64,000 nt of DNA, from the NCBI RefSeq assembly GCF_030653815.1, contig NZ_JAURYQ010000003.1, positions 51,663 through 115,662 on the forward strand. Direction: 5' to 3'. The notes below the pieces were generated by a model. That model was given only the letters and a program-made list of their open reading frames with translations. It did no database searches and had not been told where the DNA came from. This document shows, in pieces, positions 55,822 to 64,000 of this stretch; the first letter of the stretch is position 1; every line of letters starts with the position of its first letter. Position numbers and translations under genes: made by a program. The stretch is from Rhodoferax sp. GTDB taxonomy: Bacteria; Pseudomonadota; Gammaproteobacteria; Burkholderiales; Burkholderiaceae_C.

Positions 55822-58506
55822 ATGGAAACATCACCGGTCCCACCCCAAGCCAACCCCGACCCGCGTCCCTGGCACCAGCGCGAAGTGCACGAACTGGCCA
55901 GTGAGCACGACGTCGACCCTGCGCAGGGACTGGCGTCCCACGAAGTCGAGCGGCGCCTGGAGCTCCATGGCCCCAACGAACTCCCCAGCGTGGCGCAACG
56001 CGGCCCGCTGGCCATTCTGGTGGCCCAGTTCACCGACTTCATGGTGTTGGTGCTGCTGGCCGCCGCCGTCGTATCGGGCCTGATTGGCGACCTGATCGAC
56101 ACCGTGGCCATTCTGGTGATTGTGGTGCTCAACGCCGTGATCGGATTCATGCAGAGCTGGCGCGCCGACCGCGCCATGGCGGCACTCAAGGTACTGGCCG
56201 CCGCCCGCGCCACCGTGCTGCGCAGCCAGCAAACCCAGGAGGTTGCCGCCAGCAATCTGGTGCCGGGCGACATTGTGTTGCTGGAGGCCGGCAATAAGGT
56301 ACCCGCCGACCTGCGCCTGATCCACAGCGCGCAACTGCAGGTGGACGAGTCGGCACTCACCGGCGAATCGGTCACGGTGGCCAAACACACGGCCGCCCTG
56401 TCAAGCGGTGCCGACAGCGCCCTGGGTGACCGCCTCAACATGGCCTTCAAGGGCACCACCGCCACCCATGGCCGTGCGCGCGGCCTGGTGGTGGCCACGG
56501 GTTCGAACACCGAACTCGGCAAGGTGGCGCAATTGCTCGACCCGGAAGACCGCACCACCCCGCTGCAGCGGCGCCTGGCCGCCTTCGGCAAGCGCCTGGC
56601 GTTGGTGGTGATTGGCATTTGTGTGGTGATTTTTGTCGCCGGTATCTGGCGCGGCGAACAAGCCCTGCTGATGGCGCTCACCGCCATCAGCCTGGCCGTG
56701 GCCGCCATCCCCGAAGCCCTGCCGGCCGTGGTGTCGGTGTTGCTGGCGCTGGGTGCGCGGCGCATGGTGGCGGTCAACGCACTGGTGAAGCGCCTGCCCT
56801 CGGTCGAAACGCTGGGCTCGGTCACCACCATTTGCTCGGACAAAACCGGCACCCTGACGCAAAACAAAATGCATGCCGAACTGGTCTGGGCGCAGGGTCA
56901 GGCCTGGCTGCCAGGCGACCAGCCCCCGGGGCCGGTGCTGCTGGAAACCCTGCGTGCTGCCACGCTGTGCAACGATGCGCACCGCAATCAACCCCGCGAA
57001 GGCACCAGCCCCGCATCCGACTGGCAGGGCGACCCCACCGAGACCGCGCTGGTGGTGGCAGCGCAAGCCGCCGGCATTGACAAGGCAGCGCAAGAGGCCC
57101 AATCGCCGCGCTTGAAGGAGCTGCCCTTTGACTCCGAGCGCAAGCGCATGACCACACTGCATGCCAGTGCTGAGGGGGTTACCGGCTACACCAAAGGCGC
57201 CCCCGAATCGGTGCTGCTGTGCTGCGAGTCGCAATGGACACCCGAGGGCGCGCTCGCGCTGGACACCCAAGCCGTGATCGACCAGGCCGACGCGTTGGCG
57301 GCCCAGGGTCTGCGCGTGCTGGCGCTGGCGCGGCGTGACCACGCCGCCCTGCCCGACCCGTTGCAGGCCGACAGCATCGAGCAGCATCTGCAGTTTCTGG
57401 GCCTGATCGCACTGATCGACCCACCCCGCGCCGAGGCCGCCGCTGCCGTGCGCGACTGCATCACCGCGGGCATCATGCCGGTGATGATCACCGGCGACCA
57501 CCCGGCCACGGCTCGCGCCATTGCCCGACGCCTGGGCATCGTGGCCGACCAGGATGCCGAGGTGCTGACCGGCCAGGACCTGAGCGCGCTGGACGACGCC
57601 GCCTTGCTGCAGCGCGTAGCGCAAGTGCAGGTCTATGCGCGGGTGGACCCGGCGCAAAAAATCCGCATTGTGGCGGCATTGCAGGCACAAGGCGAGATCG
57701 TGGCCATGACCGGCGACGGCGTCAACGATGCCCCGGCCCTGAAACGTGCCGACATTGGCGTGGCCATGGGCAAGGGCGGCACTGACGTGGCGCGCGAGGC
57801 CGCCAGCATGATTCTGCTGGATGACAACTTTGCCAGCATCGTGAAAGCGGTGCGCGAGGGTCGGCGCATTTACGACAACATCCGCAAGTTTGTGCGCTAC
57901 ACCATGACCAGCAACTCGGGTGAAATCTGGACGCTGTTTCTGGCGCCACTCGTTTTTCTGCCGATCCCGCTGTTGCCGATCCACATCCTGTGGATCAACC
58001 TGGTCACCGACGGACTGCCGGGCCTGGCACTGGCAGCCGAACCGGCTGAACGCGGCATCATGCAGCGCCCGCCGCGCGCCCACACCGAGAGCATGTTTGC
58101 CAACGGCATGTGGCAGCACATTCTGGGCGTTGGCCTGCTGATTGCCGGCCTGTGCCTCGGTGTGCAGGCCTGGGCGCTGGCCACCGGCCATGCCCACTGG
58201 CAAACCATGGTGTTCACCGTGCTGACGCTGGCGCAAATGGTTCATGTGATGACGATCCGCTCCGAGGGTGAATCGCTGTGGCAACTGGGCCTGGGCAGCA
58301 ACAAGCCCTTGCTGGGCGCCGTGCTGCTCACTTTCGTGCTGCAGATGGCCACCATTTACGTGCCGGCACTCAACCCCATCTTCAAGACCCAGCCGCTGAG
58401 CCTGATTGAGTTGGGCATTTGCCTGGGCGCGGCGGCGCTGGTGGGCGTGGTGGTGGAGCTGGAAAAACTCTGGCGCCGCAAGCGGGCATCAAACGTTCCA
58501 GCCTGA
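55822..58506 (+). CDS. P-type cation (Ca2+-type) ATPase
   Basis: The 894-aa pump has a cation-ATPase N-terminal domain, the actuator LTGES motif, the M4 PEALP motif, the phosphorylation motif CSDKTGTLT, and GDGVNDAPALK in the hinge. The M6 segment LWINLVTDGLPGLAL matches P2-type Ca2+ pumps. The P2A calcium type is most likely; the closely related Mn2+ specificity cannot be excluded. It is followed two bases later by a cation antiporter gene, suggesting joint Ca2+ or divalent-metal extrusion. Confidence 0.9.
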   Translation: METSPVPPQANPDPRPWHQREVHELASEHDVDPAQGLASHEVERRLELHGPNELPSVAQRGPLAILVAQFTDFMVLVLLAAAVVSGLIGDLIDTVAILVIVVLNAVIGFMQSWRADRAMAALKVLAAARATVLRSQQTQEVAASNLVPGDIVLLEAGNKVPADLRLIHSAQLQVDESALTGESVTVAKHTAALSSGADSALGDRLNMAFKGTTATHGRARGLVVATGSNTELGKVAQLLDPEDRTTPLQRRLAAFGKRLALVVIGICVVIFVAGIWRGEQALLMALTAISLAVAAIPEALPAVVSVLLALGARRMVAVNALVKRLPSVETLGSVTTICSDKTGTLTQNKMHAELVWAQGQAWLPGDQPPGPVLLETLRAATLCNDAHRNQPREGTSPASDWQGDPTETALVVAAQAAGIDKAAQEAQSPRLKELPFDSERKRMTTLHASAEGVTGYTKGAPESVLLCCESQWTPEGALALDTQAVIDQADALAAQGLRVLALARRDHAALPDPLQADSIEQHLQFLGLIALIDPPRAEAAAAVRDCITAGIMPVMITGDHPATARAIARRLGIVADQDAEVLTGQDLSALDDAALLQRVAQVQVYARVDPAQKIRIVAALQAQGEIVAMTGDGVNDAPALKRADIGVAMGKGGTDVAREAASMILLDDNFASIVKAVREGRRIYDNIRKFVRYTMTSNSGEIWTLFLAPLVFLPIPLLPIHILWINLVTDGLPGLALAAEPAERGIMQRPPRAHTESMFANGMWQHILGVGLLIAGLCLGVQAWALATGHAHWQTMVFTVLTLAQMVHVMTIRSEGESLWQLGLGSNKPLLGAVLLTFVLQMATIYVPALNPIFKTQPLSLIELGICLGAAALVGVVVELEKLWRRKRASNVPA

Positions 58507-58508
58507 AC

Positions 58509-59513
58509 ATGACCCCGATCACCCTGATCTGGCTGCAATTCGTGCTGTGTGCCGGCGCGATCGGCTTTGCTGGCGTGCGTTTGAGCCGTTACGGTGACGC
58601 CATTGCCGCGCGCACCGGCCTGTCGCGCAACTGGGTGGGCCTGATCCTGTTGGCCACGGTGACCTCACTGCCCGAACTGGTGACCGGTTTGAGCGCGGTC
58701 ACAGTGGCTGAGGCACCCGATATTGCGGTGGGCGATGTGCTGGGCGCCTGCGTGTTCAATCTGGCCATCCTCGCCCTGATCGACATCCTCTACCGCAAGG
58801 ACAGCCTGTACCAGCGGCTGGGCCAGGGCCATATGGTGTCTGCCGGATTTGGCGTCATCTTGCTCGCGGGTGCCGGGTTGGCGGTGCTGCTGGGCGCGCG
58901 CGGCATGATGCCCGCCGTGGGTCACATCAGTGTCGCCAGCGTGCTGCTGCTCGGCATTTATGTTGCGGCCATGCGCACGCTTTACGTGATGGAACAACGT
59001 CACCAGGCGCGCATCGAGACCACCGAGCCACCCGGTATGCCGCTCAAGTCCGCCCTGATGGGTTATGGCATGGCATCCATTGTGATCGTCGGTGCGGGCA
59101 TCTGGCTGCCCATCATCGGCGTCGAACTGGCCCGACTGATGGGTTGGAGCAACTCCTTTGTCGGCACCCTGTTCATTGCCCTCGCCACCACTGTCCCCGA
59201 ACTGGCCACCACCTGGGGTGCCGTGCGCATTGGCGCCCTGGACATGGCGGTGGGCAATTTGCTGGGCAGCAACCTGTTTGACGTGCTGCTGCTGACGCTC
59301 GATGATGTGGCCTACGTGAAAGGCCCCCTGTATGCGCAGGTATCGCCGGTCCATGCGGCCACGGCCGTCACGGCCTGCCTGATGACCGGCATCGTGATGG
59401 TGTCCCTCGCCAGCCGCCCCACACGGCGCGTGGCGCATGTCGCCAGTTGGTCCAGCCTGGCGCTGCTGGCCCTGTACTTGCTGAACGCCGTCATCCAGTA
59501 CTGGCACGGCTGA
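58509..59513 (+). CDS. Sodium/calcium exchanger family antiporter
   Basis: The 334-aa protein has ten or so helices and the two characteristic alpha repeats: ATVTSLPELVTGLSAV with GDVLGACVFNLA, and ALATTVPELATTWGAV with GNLLGSNLFDVLLL. These carry the acidic ion-binding residues of the CaCA superfamily (YrbG/CaxA-like). The ATG at 58509 (MTPITLIW) follows the ATPase stop by two bases; the longer frame reading into the ATPase gene is an artefact. Ca2+ export driven by Na+ or H+ is the likely role. Confidence 0.88.
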   Translation: MTPITLIWLQFVLCAGAIGFAGVRLSRYGDAIAARTGLSRNWVGLILLATVTSLPELVTGLSAVTVAEAPDIAVGDVLGACVFNLAILALIDILYRKDSLYQRLGQGHMVSAGFGVILLAGAGLAVLLGARGMMPAVGHISVASVLLLGIYVAAMRTLYVMEQRHQARIETTEPPGMPLKSALMGYGMASIVIVGAGIWLPIIGVELARLMGWSNSFVGTLFIALATTVPELATTWGAVRIGALDMAVGNLLGSNLFDVLLLTLDDVAYVKGPLYAQVSPVHAATAVTACLMTGIVMVSLASRPTRRVAHVASWSSLALLALYLLNAVIQYWHG

Positions 59514-59575
59514 GCGCAGGCAGGGGGCCTTGGTTTTCGCCCTGGCCATGCGCTACGTCATCGCATTGCGAATAA

Positions 59576-60745
59576 TCAATCCACCGTTCCGGGTGGTGCC
59601 GCGTCGGCTGGCACCAAATAATCCTGTTTCTTGAGCATATCGACATCTGAATCGAGAAAACGCATGGCAATGACCCGGAACTCCTCTTGAATATCCAGGA
59701 AGGCATCGAGTATGTCGGCATCGAAGTGTGTGCCCCGGCCTTCTCTCATGATCAACACCGCTTTTTCGTGTGACATACCTGCTTTGTACACGCGCCGGCT
59801 GATGAGGGCATCGTAAACATCGGCCACCGCCATCAGGCGCGCCGCTATCGGGATGTCGTCGCCAGCGAGCCCCTGCGGATAGCCGCTGCCATCCCATTTT
59901 TCCTGGTGCGACAGGGCAATGGTCTTGGCGAAGGAGAGAAAATCGACCTCTATGCCCAGCGCCTCCTCGGCATGCACGAGCGCGTTGTATCCGAGCGTGG
60001 TGTGTGTCTTCATGATCTCGAACTCTTCCGGTTCCAAGCGGCCCGGCTTGAGCAGGATCCGATCCGGAATACCCACCTTGCCAAGATCGTGCAGCGGTGC
60101 CGACTTGAAAAGCATGGTGATGTTGCTGTCGCTCAGAAACCAGGCAAAACGCGGATGACCACGCAAGCGCTCAGCCAGCGCCTTGACGTAGAACTGCGTG
60201 CGCCGGATGTGGTTGCCGGTTTCGGTGTCGCGCGTCTCGGCGAGCGAGGCCATCGCGAGAATGGTCACGTCCTGGATCGCCATGACTTCGCGCGTGCGCT
60301 TGTCCACTTCAAGCTCAAGGAAGCTGTTTTTGTCGCGCAAAAAGTCATCCATGACCTTGAGCGCCAGATGGTTCTTCACCCGCGCCAGCACGATGGGCGG
60401 GCTGATCGGTTTGGTGATGTAGTCCACCGCGCCCAGTTCGAGCCCTTTCCTTTCGTCCTCCAGGCCCGCCTTGGCGGTGAGGAAAATGATGGGAATGTTC
60501 AACGTCCTGGGGTCGCACTTGAGCCGCTGGCAGACCTCATAGCCGTCCATGCCGGGCATCATGATGTCGAGCAGGATCAGGTCCGGCGGCGCGTCAGACA
60601 TGGCGATCTTCAGCGCCTTTTCGCCACCGTTGGCGACTTTTACTTTGTAGAGACCCGCCAGAAGGTGACTCATCAAGGTCACATTGTCCGGTGTGTCATC
60701 AACCACCAGGATGGTGGCTTTTTTGGTGGCATTGAGTTCATCCAT
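59576..60745 (-). CDS. Response regulator with HD-GYP phosphodiesterase domain
   Basis: The protein (389 aa from the ATG at 60743-60745; a GTG three codons upstream is possible) has a receiver (D60 in LLDIMMPGMDG), a short coiled coil and an HD-GYP domain with intact HDLGKVGIP (H219, D220) and GYP (288-290) motifs. It should hydrolyse cyclic-di-GMP when phosphorylated. It follows a hybrid kinase on the same strand by only a few bases, so the kinase is its likely partner. It resembles but is not adjacent to the REC-HD-GYP protein at 30721. Confidence 0.94.
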   Translation of the reverse strand: MDELNATKKATILVVDDTPDNVTLMSHLLAGLYKVKVANGGEKALKIAMSDAPPDLILLDIMMPGMDGYEVCQRLKCDPRTLNIPIIFLTAKAGLEDERKGLELGAVDYITKPISPPIVLARVKNHLALKVMDDFLRDKNSFLELEVDKRTREVMAIQDVTILAMASLAETRDTETGNHIRRTQFYVKALAERLRGHPRFAWFLSDSNITMLFKSAPLHDLGKVGIPDRILLKPGRLEPEEFEIMKTHTTLGYNALVHAEEALGIEVDFLSFAKTIALSHQEKWDGSGYPQGLAGDDIPIAARLMAVADVYDALISRRVYKAGMSHEKAVLIMREGRGTHFDADILDAFLDIQEEFRVIAMRFLDSDVDMLKKQDYLVPADAAPPGTVD

Positions 60746-60756
60746 GGCAATCACTT

Positions 60757-64000
<3,244 letters not shown>

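Noticed and set aside
56401..58284. 627-aa minus-strand open frame over the P-type ATPase
   Set aside because: Antisense to DKTGTLT and other pump motifs; no coding signature of its own.

Overview
The window looks like chromosomal DNA of a betaproteobacterium, most likely Burkholderiales/Comamonadaceae in the Rhodoferax-Polaromonas neighbourhood. The reasons are the high GC content, the ilvB-ilvH-ilvC-pssA-leuA gene order, paired aat/bpt transferases, and the general resemblance of the encoded proteins to that family. This placement is inference from gene content, not from a database search. No plasmid, phage or CRISPR hallmarks are visible. The only RNA gene found is one tRNA-Pro.

Layout. 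(1) 1-7.4 kb: an anaerobic-type lysine degradation operon on the minus strand (kamA, kdd, a kamB-like P-loop gene, kamD cut by the left edge). It diverges from an Lrp/AsnC regulator, an ornithine cyclodeaminase and a CrtC/AttH-like secreted protein. The divergent spacer carries a large two-fold symmetric palindrome. (2) 7.5-8.3 kb: a TumE/TumA-type toxin-antitoxin pair. (3) 8.5-23.8 kb: housekeeping genes: mutS, tRNA-Pro, the N-degron transferases aat and bpt, an IclR regulator, a D,D-endopeptidase, the branched-chain amino acid block with a recognisable leucine leader peptide and attenuator before leuA, an RDD protein, PII and NAD synthetase. (4) 24.0-40.5 kb: eight same-strand genes, seven junctions overlapping or one base apart, coding for four large sensor kinases, a REC-HD-GYP protein, a lone receiver, an Hpt-REC-REC-GGDEF cyclase and an Hpt/pseudo-receiver protein. 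There is no DNA-binding output, so the circuit appears to end in cyclic-di-GMP turnover. This is the most unusual system in the window. (5) 40.6-43.5 kb: divergent soluble and membrane pyrophosphatases. (6) 43.5-48.1 kb: an IS110-family remnant, a 12-C tract and a histidine-rich, probably metal-related membrane gene cluster. (7) 48.1-52.1 kb: molybdenum cofactor genes moaA-mobA-moeA and a DMT transporter. (8) 52.2-59.5 kb: small membrane stress-type proteins, an AI-2E/PerM protein, CbpA-CbpM, a P-type Ca2+ ATPase and a Ca2+/cation antiporter. (9) 59.6-64 kb, minus strand: a second cyclic-di-GMP module, a multi-PAS hybrid kinase (cut by the right edge) with REC-REC-Hpt followed by a REC-HD-GYP protein.

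How the parts fit: the amino-acid genes at the left suggest lysine/ornithine catabolism under local regulator control, while the ilv/leu block supplies branched-chain amino acids under attenuation. The two signalling modules share the logic of many sensory inputs feeding phosphorelay parts and cyclic-di-GMP enzymes. Start codons were chosen from overlaps, ribosome binding sites and family lengths. Function assignments rest on motifs read in the translated sequence.
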